Below the pieces are notes generated by a model. It was not told the DNA's origin and did not search any database. It was given only the letters and a program-made list of their open reading frames with translations. Source: Zhengitettix transpicula (taxonomy: Eukaryota; Arthropoda; Insecta; Orthoptera; Tetrigidae). From it: a DNA stretch of 64,000 nt. Made by a program: the position numbers and the translations under genes. Of this stretch, positions 1 through 20,200 are shown piece after piece (positions within the stretch are counted from its first letter, which is position 1; every line of letters begins with the position of its first letter). The stretch spans positions 27,192,001 through 27,256,000 of the forward strand of contig CM073596.1 of NCBI GenBank assembly GCA_037074705.1, written 5' to 3'.

Positions 1-7554
<7,554 letters not shown>

Positions 7555-8722
7555 CTAGCATGTTTGAAACTATATTCCAATTGGCTGTGATCAAGGTCGT
7601 TATCCTATCATAGAAGAATTTATCTTTATGTTGAAATGATAGAAAGAAAGATCTTCGTCTGACTATTGCATCTAAATTGACGTCATATTTTTAAAAATTT
7701 AATCCAATCATTAAATTATCTATTATTCTTCATAACTGTGTTGAAGAACTTTTCTTATTTGTACCTGTATTAGTTTTTCGTGTCCAATGTTTTTCACAGT
7801 TACTACTATTTTCCTACCTTGTGATGAACGTCAACACACAAACATTACCTGGTATGTATATGACTTTTTTATATATAGCATTTAATTTTTGGTTCTTCAA
7901 TAATATAATTAATAACAAATATCCTGTAGATACTGTATACAAAATAGATCTAAAGAAAACATTTTATTTGTATACATTATCTAAATTAAAACCAAATTTT
8001 GATGATTCACAAGTTGGACAGCTCCTACATATAGTTTCATAAATGAAATAAGTAGTACGGTTTGCTTTCAAAAACTTTTCTTGTGCCAGAAAAAATCATA
8101 CATTTTAAAGTGGGTACGCCTGGAATTAACATTGTTATAACATAATTGTATTTAAACAATAACGTTTATTCATTTCCCGAGAATAGGTGGTTGGGATGAA
8201 TAAATGATTTCATACAATCATAAAAATAATACATCCACATAACGATCGACATATTGCAAATCTCCTTACTGATATTATACATTATAAAGAATTAATTCTG
8301 AAGGCTGATAAATCTTAACCGTGAAGTTATTAAAATTATTGTAAATAATTAATTCTGAACTTTAAAACGCAATAAAATGGAAACGACAGGAATCAATCAA
8401 TATTTCTTTATTACGTATTGGAAAGCAATATTCATAAAAATTTAATGAAAATAATTTAAATTCATGCAATCATGCCGATTATTATTGGAAGACTTTGTTA
8501 ATATTTCTAATATTTAAATAAATCTTTTAAAATATGAATACAAGCAATGCACCAATATAAATTCTTTGTTGATAAAATCAGCTAATCACATGTGAAGAGT
8601 ATTTAATGGGCAAAAATAACAATTAATGGGTTTAATTAAAATACTACTACCGTTTGGGAAAAATAGTGCTAATATATTTGAATCAACTCGTCGAGGATAA
8701 CATCGACAGACAACAGAATTTT
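7555..8722. other. Convergent intergenic spacer between genes A and B
   Basis: About 1.17 kb of AT-rich DNA between two genes that converge. It must hold both 3' untranslated regions. I see no further coding sequence or repeat. Confidence 0.6.
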
Positions 8723-11700
8723 TTATTTCCACCTTTTTTTAATCATGTCGTATGCCCTCTCAGCTATCATTATAACTGCAGCATTCGTATTTCCGCTGAT
8801 GATATCCGGCATTATGGATGCGTCTACTACTCTAAGATTGTCAACGCCTCCCACTCGAAGTTCCGAATCGACCACGGCTTCGGGATCTGAGCTCGAGCCC
8901 ATATGACACGTCCCTACTGGGTGGTAGCCCTTACTTGTGAAGTACGGTAGCACACATCGCCAGTAAGCTGGAGTCATTCGCTCCTCGTGGCTGCATCGGC
9001 TCACAGGTATGTCGATCACGTCGACTAGTTTTGGTGTGTGTTGCGCAAGTGTCACCAAAAACTTTATTCCTGCAATTGCGGTTTCGATATCACGTTCGTC
9101 GGTCATATAATTGACAGCAATGAGGGGTGGGTCATCCACATTACTGCTCCTAAGCATAATTCTCCCCTTGCTGTGAGGCCTTGTCAAGCACACAGCGATC
9201 AAGAGCAAGTCGTACTTGTCGGCTAGATCTTCAATCAGTTTGGTGTCTGACGTATCCATCCGTGACCTGGCAAAATTATCGCGAGCTGTTTGTTTGTCAA
9301 AAATGTTAGAAATGTAGAGTTCCACATCTACACCGTCGCAATCGTTTCGAATGGGACCCATTCTGAGACGCCCCCTGTAATTTCCGTACGCTATGACGTT
9401 CAGAGGGCCAGTTCTGTTCCTGAGATAGACGTACATCGCGTCCATGAGATCAGGAATAAGTTGATTACTTTCAGATTTTGGAAATGCATACAAGATCGAC
9501 TCGTAACAGGCGTGGTCTTTTAAGTTGCGCCCTACTTGCAAATTTCTGATAACAGGAGAGATGCCTATTTCATTCAGGTGTTCTTCTGGTCCTACTCCAG
9601 ATAACATAAGGATCTGTGGGGAGTTGACAACACCGGCAGACAAAATGACTTCTTTGGATGCGTACGCGTAGTGTACTTGTCCTTTATGTAAGAATTTTAC
9701 CCCAAAAGCTGCATGACTACTTTCAGATATAAGTATTTTTTTGACCAAAGCATTCCTCACAACGTGTAAGTTTGCCCTGAGCTTTGCGGGAGTCAAGAAA
9801 GCTTTTGCCGCGCTCGTACGCGTTCCATTTTTCATATTCTTCTGCACGAATCCAAATCCGAAAGCTCCTCGATTGAAGTCTATGACTTCTTCCATACCTA
9901 TATTGATATTTCCTTGTATGAGAGACTTTATGATAGGAGTTTGAAATCTCACAGAAGACACATCTAACGGACCATTTGTTCCGTGATACATCTTTGAATC
10001 CGGTAACGATAAAACCTCTTTCGATAGCATGTTCTCCGACTTCTTGAAGTACGGGAGGACATCTTCATAGCTCCAACCCGGGTTTCCAAGAGTTTCCCAG
10101 TGATCGAAGTCACAGCTGAAACAGATAATAAACGATTACTTCATGATGCATTTCAAACACTATTTTATTAAAAATAAATTATTTCTTTCAGAGTTTAACA
10201 AGTTACACAATCTAATTGTTTTGTTTAAAACCTATATCTCTAAAGTAATTATAATTGAAAAACTAAATTTTGTCAATTAATAAATCTATAAATAAATTTT
10301 TGTTGATGTTTGAAGTGTTGAACAATATGTATACCAGAAGAAATGTCTGATTCTGTTGTTAGTTTTAATTCTGTGTCTAACTGGAGTAAATAGAAGTGTC
10401 AAAATAATATGCGCAGTCGTCCACTGGCCAGGGTTTGTTGTTGGCAGTAGACTGGAACTCACTTTAACACGAACAATTGTTACGGACAAATGGTAGTTAT
10501 TCCCCGAAGACTACTCTAAAGTGATAATATTTATAATGAGTTAAAAACCTTTTTATCTGACAGAAGGAAAAAAAGAAACTTCTGCCGACAAAGTTCCCAT
10601 GTCATGTCGGGTTGATAAAAGTGGTTCAACTGGACACGTCATCTATTGAAGGAGACTTGTAATTGCTGGAAGACATTTTTCCGGGAGAAGAAAAAACGAT
10701 AATTCGCGCCATCTATTGGTCTTGAAAAAAGTTGCGTAGTAGTAGTTTTAATTATTCTTCTGAATAAATTAATATTTTTGAGCTTTTTGAGTAACTTTAT
10801 CAGAGGCAATAATTGTAAAAAAAATTATCTGCCGACTGTAAAGCAAGGAAATAAAGAAAGTTAACATAAATTCAAGGTAAAATTTGAAGAATTAGAGAAT
10901 TCAGAATACGAAAAGAAACTTCAGGAAAATCTTCATTATACATATACTAACTCATCCCTTCTTGCATATTTTCGAACAAAACAGAACACGCACGAGCTGA
11001 ATACTTTTATGAACTGAATTTTAATTTCCCTATTTAATAAATTTTTAGTTTTCTGTAATATAATATATATTTAATCTAATCTGAAGCTCCAATATATAAT
11101 ATATAAATATTATAATTGACAATCACAAGCTCATCTATAGCGTTAAACTATTTGTCTAACCAACCATTTATCAGAGATAAATTTTTAAAAATTAATACGA
11201 ATGGGTATTACAGGTGAAATTACAAATAGTCATAATGAGGAGTAAAACGAATAAATATTTACAGATGAATGGTTTTCATATTAGTTTTGAAACATGCTAT
11301 AGTTAGTAACAATGAAGATAGATTTTACTTGTTCATTGTAGGGTATAATATTTTATGAATGAATTAAAGTATAAATTCTCTTACGAAACATTATATTTAT
11401 ACATTCTGTATTAAATATAAGCGTGTTTTTTTTTAAAAAAAGAATTTTTTTATTTTTTTACTTATCTCCTTAGTCTTGACTGAATCTTGTAATCAATTTT
11501 TTATCGCTTATAAAGCTGAAATATATACATTAAAATATTAATTTTTATATTATGAACGTTCACGCCTGCAATTTTTAGTTTTATAATAACCAACACTAAT
11601 GGTTTGTGTTATAGTTAAGATGTGATAACAGTAACCGTGGCTAGCATAATTTATTTCTGAAACATGAATCCATTTTCCCATAAATAAATAGGAATTAATT

Positions 11701-13367
11701 AATCATCAAAGATTGAATGAACAGTATAATTGAAATAGTGAAGTAAGTCTTTGAGCTTGATTAAAGTAGCCTAGTTGTAAGTTGGTTAAAAATCGATTTT
11801 AATATTAGATTCAGGCCGCAAGTAATAATTGTGGTTTAAATTCCCAGAATAGTAACAAATAAAGGTTTACCCAAGATAATTTAAAATAAAGTGACTATTA
11901 TCAGAAAATTATATGTCAATAATATTTCTGAAATATTAACAACGTTCTGGAAATAAAAAAAGAGTTATGTGGAGATATTAAATATTTATAAGTTATTTTT
12001 CTTAATTTTTGATTTAATTTGATTTATTTATTCCAATAGGACACGTCAATACATAAAATTACAATGTAAGAATTGAATGCTACAATTATAAATAATTATA
12101 AGTTAAGATAAAAATACTAAAATTCGGAAACACAAATTTCCCTGTCCAACGAAAGTAAAATAATATGAATAATAACAAAAATAATTATTATTTAACTATA
12201 CTAAGGGTATAATATAATATTTACAGTTCTAATATAAGTATTCAATATGTACTAGTAAATAATTAATGTTTCGTGAATGAACTATTGAGACAACTTTGAA
12301 ATGAATAAGACACATTAAAACATTCCGTAATGAAACATAGAATTACGTATTTAATATTTAACTGTAATATTTATGGTAAAAAGTGTCGTGATTTACTTTG
12401 TTCCCCTGATGTAACTCATTCCATTGAAGGAACTTCCACCTCCAAGCATTTTGCTCATAGACCATTTGCAACGTCGTTCTTCGAAACTCCAACAAGCATT
12501 AGGCTCTGGTTCAGTAAAGTACGTCCACTCATCGAGTGGATCGTTTGGAGTATTATACGTTAAGCCAGGAATGTAATACTTGAAGGGAGGATCACCTCCG
12601 GCTTCAAGTAACAGCACCTGCAAGAAAATACAATTATTTTTTTCACCTATGAAATAAAATTTAGGGAACACAATTTTTTAAATGTATAAAACGGTTCCAA
12701 CCGTTAAAAAGCAATGAAGGTACAACTTAGGCCCATTAATAATTGTTTATCTCGTGTTATATTGATTATTTGATCAAATATTGCATTCGAATGATCATGA
12801 TTAAGGCTTTCCTATTAAATATGACAATTCGTCCAAGGGTATCTATTAACTCTCCCGAATATACTTTGAGAACAGTCCTATAATTATATTATTCTGGCAT
12901 TAGTTTAACTTTTGCAATTTTCCAAATAATTCTTATTTATATATACGTACATTTTAGAGCTCTGTTCAAAGTGTAATTATCATCATTAATTTTGTTTTGA
13001 GAAATTAATTTAGGTATCATTTTAAAAAATTTCAAAGGGAAAAATTTGAGTTGTATCGCTTGGACAGGTTGACGTCAATTTAGGTATCAGTTTGAGAAGT
13101 GTTAAAACAAGTCCATACCTGCCATTTTGGGTTCTCACTGAGGCGCCCCGCCAACGTGCTGCCTCCTGAACCTGCTCCTATCACAACAAAGTCGTAATTT
13201 TTTCTCATTTGGTCACCAGCATCACGAGGAAAGTTCCGAGAAGCTTCCAAGAGACCACATTGTTCCTGGAGCAGTGTCGAAAGCAACGTTGTAGTGAAGA
13301 GGAGAGTTGCAGGATCTGCAGCCGGACACGTGGTAGTGTTGAGCGTCACACAACTTGGACAGGACAT
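8723..13367 (-). CDS. Gene B: GMC oxidoreductase, glucose dehydrogenase-like (3 coding exons)
   Basis: In transcription order the exons are 13367-13119, 12617-12397 and 10115-8723, giving 620 aa. The last two bases of exon 2 (AA) join the first base of exon 3 (C) to make an Asn codon, so the distant 3' exon belongs to this gene even though intron 2 is 2.3 kb (10116-12396). The FAD loop is G64-x-G66-x-x-G69. Signature 1 is diverged ([12 protein letters not shown]: Ser replaces the usual Gly/Ala at the first position). Signature 2 is [17 protein letters not shown]. The likely active-site pair is H555 (YHPVGTC) and N599 (SGNTNA). Exon 1 and the upstream region are very close to those of gene C, but exons 2 and 3 are much more diverged. 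An acceptor (TTTCAG) ends at 13381, 13 nt before the ATG. Intron 2 is AT-rich with no recognisable insertion. Confidence 0.92.
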
Positions 13368-13708
13368 GGTCTCAATTTAACTGAAAGGTAAGAAACCATT
13401 TGATCTGAACCGTAAAGGCCGACTCGAAATACCATAAATTTTCATACCTGGCTTTGAACTATCTCACGGTTGTCTTTAAAACATGCCATTCTGATTCAAT
13501 CTTTGAAATTTCACCAAATGAACTAGTTGATAGATTAAGATTCTCAGTAGGCTATATTTTCGGGCATTATTTATAACAAAAGATTTTAATTATATCTATC
13601 TGGGTTAACAAGATTCATTCCAATTTTAGTTGACGTCTTGACGACCAATTCGGGGAAACCTTTATTTTATATCTTTAAAGATTGTATTTTTACGTCTATT
13701 AATATTAA

Positions 13709-13886
13709 AAATAATACAGTTTTTCAACCAATGTCAGACAATATTTTATTAATTTACGACAACGTACAACTTTATTTTGCACAATTCCTCAGCAGAACAG
13801 ACCTGATGAAGGTACAAACACGTACCGAAACATTGCCATAAATAAATAAAATATTGTCTGATATTGGTCGAAAAACTGTATTATTT
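13709..13886 (+). mobile_element. Penelope-type terminal-repeat remnant with hammerhead-like core
   Basis: Two arms (13709-13750 and about 13845-13886) are near-perfect reverse complements around a 94-nt loop. The loop contains CTGATGA (13803-13809), a perfect 5-bp stem (GGTAC 13811-13815 with GTACC 13822-13826) and GAAA (13827-13830), followed by CA and later TGTC. This order of conserved boxes is that of a hammerhead ribozyme, and such motifs are known in the terminal repeats of Penelope-like retroelements. Stem III would be only 2 bp (CA with TG at 13855-13856), and I cannot find a convincing stem I next to CTGATGA, so activity is doubtful. No coding part of an element is attached. Confidence 0.45.
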
Positions 13887-14487
13887 ATTTTATATCATTT
13901 AAATCAAACACATATTTTTTAAAATCAACTGTTTGTTGCGACAGTTAAGTTCCAGTTTTAAAGCGAATCATTGCTCTCGCAGTCCAGTTAATCCATTCCA
14001 GATTAGTAGCGCACTAACTGGAATCGCTGAACGAAAAATCCAGTATTGAAATTGTAATCAGATGAAATCAATGTAAAACTATGAATTTTTGTACGGCACT
14101 ATTTATCGTTTCGTTTGAAAACTCTTGCATCAGAGAAAATAACTATTAAATTCAAAAGTTAAAGGGGAAATATTACGAAAATTATACTAAAACTCGTGAC
14201 ATATAACAGGACAAAATATTAGTTAATATACTTTGTGAGTATAATTAGTAAAGTGCTTTGTTTCTGATTTGTTAAATATCAGGCTGCACACGAACGTGAA
14301 TAGAACAGTTTAAACGAAATTGGAATTCGAATATATCTGGTCAGTATTTTTTTAGCCATTCCCTTTCCATTTTTCCACAGCACGTATGCGTTTTGCAAAT
14401 TTTAAATTACCTTTATGTAAGCAATAAATCCGCAAATATTGTACCTGCTCAGTGAGCAAGTTCAAAAACCAATCTGACGGCTCTTAC

Positions 14488-14640
14488 TTGTTGCTGTATT
14501 CCTGGATGCTAGCCGCTTATTGTCTGAGATAAGTGACGGCTCCAGATAGCAGAACGAGTTCAGGAATCCGAAGCGTCCTCGAAACTAATTTTAAACGAGC
14601 ACGGACACCTGTTCGAACAAGGGATGTCAACAACCTGGCC
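14488..14640 (-). promoter_or_regulatory. Candidate untranslated first exon and promoter of gene B
   Basis: This block is conserved with 22109-22290 upstream of gene C, including a shared GGATGC...CCGCTTATTGTC core (as read on +). On the gene strand it ends at a donor, CAACAA followed by GTAAGA (GT at 14487-14486), at the equivalent place to the donor of the gene C block. The matching acceptor would be the CAG at 13381-13383, before the start codon. No clear TATA box was found, so the 5' boundary is arbitrary. Confidence 0.35.
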
Positions 14641-15842
14641 ATCAGAGAAAGTTCGCTGTTGATTCGATAATGTATTGAGCTCAAACAAATTAAATATGTC
14701 AACATTTCACAAAAGTCTTAATGGATCCTCCCGGAAGACAACACATCATCGTGAGACGCGGTACTAATAAAATCAGATCATCTCTGTTCCATCAAATAAT
14801 AGACTTTAATATAACAACTATACCACCCTCTTTACAATTATGGAGAAGAAAATTATGACGGATGGATGTTACCAATATCACGTAAATTTATTAATAATCT
14901 AAAAACGGCTGTTTGTTGTTTCTCAACTTATAATTTATGTAATTTAATTTAAACATTTTTTAAAAAATATTTAACAAGCCTGCTGTTCTCAAAATATTTC
15001 CTGAAAACAAAGTTACCGATTCCCATCAAGATTTAACTCCAGGATTCTGTATTTTCTATGGAGGAAACACGTTAAAAGTAAGTCGAGTACATGTATTAAT
15101 AGAGAATTATATTACGTGAAGATTATACATTAACTGTAGGTTTTGCAGGAATTAAATTAATTATTATTAAAATTAACGTTTTCATTAGTTGATTGTCTCA
15201 GGGGTATCACGTATAAAGAATGAATATTTCCAACCTGATCCTTTTATTAAATTGTTAGCTTTAGATCATACCCTTGTTCTTTAATTTCAGCTACAAAAGG
15301 TTTTAATTTGGTAAAATATACCAACAGAAAGAATTTGAAGAATTGAATTTTTTAGACCGAGAAGATAAATTACCCGTCTTACGAGTTACCTAACAAATGT
15401 AGCTGTAAGTCATCTGGATGCGTTAAATTAAATGATTAAAAAACTACGTCTTATTAATGTTATAGAAAGATCTGTTCGAAAACAATTACAACATATTCGA
15501 ACGCGCGTTTGTTGGACGAAAGAAAATCAAACTGAGAGGACCACGTTTCGTAGACACAATTAAAGGAGAGTATTAGAGTTTCTGTCAATCGGCTCCAGTC
15601 ATATTAATTTAATTATGGTACAATGCGATGTGGTTTGGAAATTTAAATTTTATTAATTGCCTGGTAAGTTAAGCAAGTGTATGAAAAGACAAGTAGGCTG
15701 GCTGTATTTGTCATAATAAAGGTAGGATTGAGAAGAGAAGAATCACGTCCATGTAATGTAAATTATTTGCTAGATATATTCCGGTGTAAGCCTACAAATT
15801 TTTTAAGGTTGTTCTTTATTGGTCAGGGTTTGTGAAAACTTA

Positions 15843-15965
15843 TTCAGGTTGATTATAACAAAAGAGTTGAATGCTTCCAACTAGTTATTTATTAAAATTA
15901 AAAACTTGGAGACTGTTTTTGGTTTTTTCTGCTCATCAACGTCAACAGTCAGTTTTACCATAATG
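15843..15965 (+). repeat. Fragment of the same repeat family as the right arm in gene E intron 2
   Basis: The sequence from TCAGG-TGATTATAACAAA to TTTTACCATAAT matches 36888-37010, near the end of the right arm of the inverted-repeat element in gene E intron 2, in the same orientation and with scattered mismatches. It is a short, old copy with no coding sequence. Confidence 0.55.
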
Positions 15966-17274
15966 GAAGTTATTTGCTAAGAGTAACAAGATACGGAGTA
16001 AATAATGCATTTCAGTTGGCAACCCAGTTTATCTGCTGCAAAAATACCAGGAACAAGGTTTCTACACCAATCAGGAAGTCCCTTCAAAAATATCCTATTT
16101 AGAGTGTTTCCTCCATTGCTCGTATTCCTGGTACTTACTTGTAACGTAATATTATGTTTCTTAACACAAACCTCACACGACTTTACTTTTTGGTTTCTTC
16201 TTGCCGTGCAACCTATTTACATAAATTAAAGAGCCCCTGTCACATAAAACATTCTGCTTAACAACAAACTTGTACAACAAATCAAATTTAAAATTATTAT
16301 GATTTAATATATTAATTTTGTCATGACCGCAGCATCATATTTGTTGTCATAAAGAATGTTTTCGTATACATTCAGACTAAACCTAGATCTTTAAAGTAAT
16401 AAACAAATATTTTATTATATGATAAACTGTATTTACCTGAACAGAGACGTTAGCACATTATAAGGGTTTGGATCCTACATGTGACAATATTAATCCTTTC
16501 AGAAATTCGTTTCTCTCCAAATGTTTACCTCAGTAAAATTTAATACTGATTATATGTCAACTGTAATTGTTTACTTTTAAATAGTATAATAAAAATAATA
16601 AAAAACAAATATTCGAAAGAGATTTCGGTAGTTTATTCTCACAGTTGAAGTCTATTGTATGATTACAAATGGTGACTTATTTAAACTAGTATTTTCTTGA
16701 AAATTTTGAGGTAATGTTATTTGTAAGTATTTATCGGGTATTGTATTCTCTGGGTACAAGGGAAGAAGAACGAATAAGATATAGGAATTAAAAGGTAGAA
16801 AACAGTTGAGATACATCCTTTACATAAGAAAAGAAGCAAGATAAATATGAAAATATACAACAAAAAATAAAGATAAACTAGAAACAATAGGTTTAATAAC
16901 TGAAGGAAACAGAAATGGAATGAAGAAAAACATACAAAGAAGGTAAAAAATAGATTAAAAGAAAAGATTAAAACCTTCTTACTTGGTTCTTCTCCACTCC
17001 GTCACTGTTACCTACCGATATTGAATATAATTTCTAGTATATCTTTCTCCTTTCTAGCTTCGTTTAGTTCATTCTCCTACTGTCGTTTCTAGACTTTTTT
17101 CTATCATTTTAATTTCTTTCCGAGGTTCAAAACATTTTTGTTTTCAGACAAGGGGCCCAGTATACCCGATAAATACAACTTATAATGTCATCTCAATAAT
17201 CGTTTTGTACCATTATTATATGATGTTGAAGTATTGCATTAGTATTAGTCGAAAGTCCAGGAATATAAAGAATT

Positions 17275-17280
17275 TTTATT
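17275..17280 (-). terminator. Polyadenylation signal, gene C
   Basis: AATAAA on the - strand, about 11 nt after the stop codon of gene C. Gene D has the same signal in the same place, which supports a very short 3' UTR. Confidence 0.5.
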
Positions 17281-17291
17281 ATTTAAAATCA

Positions 17292-20200
17292 TTACACACG
17301 TTTCCAAGTTGCTTTTATCATATCCGCGGCTTTCTCTCCTATCATCATGGTCGGCGAGTCCATATTTCCAGTAATTATAACTGGCATAACTGAAGCGTCC
17401 ACCACCCTCAACCCCTTTACTCCACGGACTCGCAGCTCAGGATCAACTACAGCGTCATGATCGTTCGCTGGTCCCATGCGACATGATCCCACTGAATGGT
17501 AACCTGCTTCCGTTAAGAATGGTAAAATACATTTCCAGTAGTCTGGTGTTTCGCGTTTTATGTGCTCGCAATCTTGAAGATACACGTCTTCAACCCCAAC
17601 AATGCCAGGAATGTTCCTTCCGACTTTCAGCATAGTGTTTGTAGCTTCCAAAACTGTTTTGATATCTTGAGGATCGGTGAAGTAGTTCGGATGGATGACC
17701 GGTTCATCTTCTGGATTTTTACTTCTTAGTAAAATTCTGCCAGAGCTCCGCGGGTTCAGAACTGATACCTTCGGTACAAGAAGATCATATTTATTAGCAA
17801 GATTTTCGATCCTGGTCAAATTTATGGATTGAAAACTGAACTTTTTCCGAACGTCAGAACCATTAGTATATATTGATGGGAACATACAAATATCTGCATT
17901 TTCTGGATTTGAGAACTTGGTCCTAAAGTAGCCTCTATAATTTGCGAAACTAACCACAGATAGAGGACCAGACCTTCTCTTCAAATATTCGTAAGCCGCG
18001 TCAGTTTCATCCGGATTGAATTTGTTATTTGGTGATTTTTTCAGACAGTAAATGAGAGCGCTGAAACCAACGTGATCCTTTACGGTGTAACCTACTTTCA
18101 AATTGCTCACGACTGGGGATATGGACATTTCCTTGAGATGATCTTCAGGTCCTACGCCCGACAACATAAGAAGTTTCGGGGAACCGATGTTTCCAGCCGA
18201 CAAAATAACTTCTCGTGAAGCCCTGACTGTTATTGTTTGCCCTTCTGACTTGATCTGAACTCCGTAAGCAGTTTTAGTTTCATCGTCGATTAATATCTTA
18301 GTGGCAAGAGCGTGTTTCATTACATGAAAATTCTTTCTGAGTTTTGCAGAAGTGAGAAAGGCCTTTGCTGCGCCCCATCGTGTTCCTTTGTACATCGTCT
18401 TTTGTATAAACCCAAATCCGAAATAATGTTCACGATTGAAGTCGATCGTGTCGTTGAATCCGGATTTGAGTAATCCGGCCCGAAATTGATCAACTATCGG
18501 TGACCGAAAATGTCCCGGGCTGACTTTAAGGTAGCCTCCTACTCCGTGGTATCGAGAAGCATTCGGTAAGGCTAAAATGGCTTCTGAGAGAGCATCTTCA
18601 GATTTCTTGAAATAAGGAAGAACTTCTTCATAGCTCCATCCGACATTTCCAAGTTTGGCCCATTGGTCATAATCGAACCTAAGAAAAACAAAATAACAAA
18701 TATAAAAGGCTAATGAACGTATTGTGAAAATATTTAAAATGACTACATCAAAATTACATGGAAATAACTAATAATAACAGACTATGACTATAGTACAGAT
18801 AAATCTGCAACAGTCGCAGGTTAAAACAAGTTAATATAATGACTTATACAAATATTATGATGAATGATTAACAAATGCGTATTGTAAAATGAAAATTTAA
18901 GAACCCACATTTTAAATATTGTATGTATATTATCGGAATCAATGTTAATCGCAGCAAACTTATGCAAATAAGCACTATTTGTAATTTATTTATGGGTCTC
19001 CAATGACAAAGTTGTTAACGCGACCATTATAAACCTTTAATTGAAAAAAATGGTATGATATGTAGTTTCAAAGGTATATCATAATAAATGGATATATTCC
19101 TGTAGTTGAATTCTTGCCTTTGAGGTTTCTAACCATAAAATGTAATTATGGTGGTTTTATAAGAATTATCAACTTTCGTTTTATAAAATATTATATTCGG
19201 TGAAGTTTTACATATCACAATAACTTTGTTAATCAAAACGTCTGTTACTCTTCTCTTGCTCTCAATTTTGTTTTCCGCAAATATAACTGGGAGTCAGTTC
19301 ATAAAAAATATTCCTAATATGATAATTATTTATAATATTTGTTTTTATATATTTTTCATTAGACTATCTGCAGGATCTATACCGATTGGTGTGCGTCTGT
19401 GATATTTATTAGTTTATTTCATACATTGATGTATTTATTTCATATTTAGATGTACTTGAAAATATATTTCATTATTGGCTCTCCATTTTACTATATTTTG
19501 TAGACTGAGATGTTCAGTATTTTTTATAAACGTGTTAAGACTGAAGTGATGTACAGTTCCAGAGAACTCTTACTTTGATCCTCGAAGATAAGACTGTCCG
19601 TTGATCGAGCTGGAACCTCCAAGCATTTTCCCTGCAGGCCAAACGCAACGACCATCTGACAAACCACGACACGCCATGTTTTGACGTTCAGTCTTATAAT
19701 TCCAATTGTACTGTGGCTCTTTGGATAACGGATATGATAAACCAGGAATTTCTGATCTCATAGGAGGGTCTCCTCCAGCCTCTAGGAGAAGCACCTGAAA
19801 ATGTAACACAAAACACTAGAACGTAAACATAGATTAAACGTACCACTGCACTGATATAAAGCTAAAGGAATATTATTATTAATAATGAGTTTATAAATTT
19901 ACGTACTATTAATAACAACGCCATCAAGGATCCACGACAGCTAAAATTGACCAGATCAATAAAGTTTTAATATCACACAGTTTAAGGCCATGATAATGTG
20001 AAAGTTTGAATCCGAAATAGCCATAATGATGCCTGACGTCGGGAGAAAGATAACAGCGTACTAAATATTCTCATACAAAAGGGAACGGAACACAGTTAAT
20101 AAAATTCATCATCACATCTTACGTTAACATTCTTTAGTACTTCCTTATTTTCTTTAAGTTTCACTAAATATTTACAATACACATTACCATTTCTGAATTA

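Larger units (their letters stand above)
13381..17274. other. Intergenic region between genes B and C
   Basis: Contains the putative 5' region of gene B (13381-14700, which has a diverged copy upstream of gene C), the hammerhead-bearing inverted repeat near 13.8 kb and a repeat fragment at 15843-15965. The rest, roughly 14.7-15.8 kb and 16.0-17.27 kb, is AT-rich and shows nothing I can name. Confidence 0.6.

Noticed and set aside
8723..10115. Gene B 3' exon as a separate truncated gene, because of its 2.3-kb distance from exon 2
   Set aside because: Split codon and phase fit exon 2 at 12397-12617 exactly, and all other members have the same three-exon layout.
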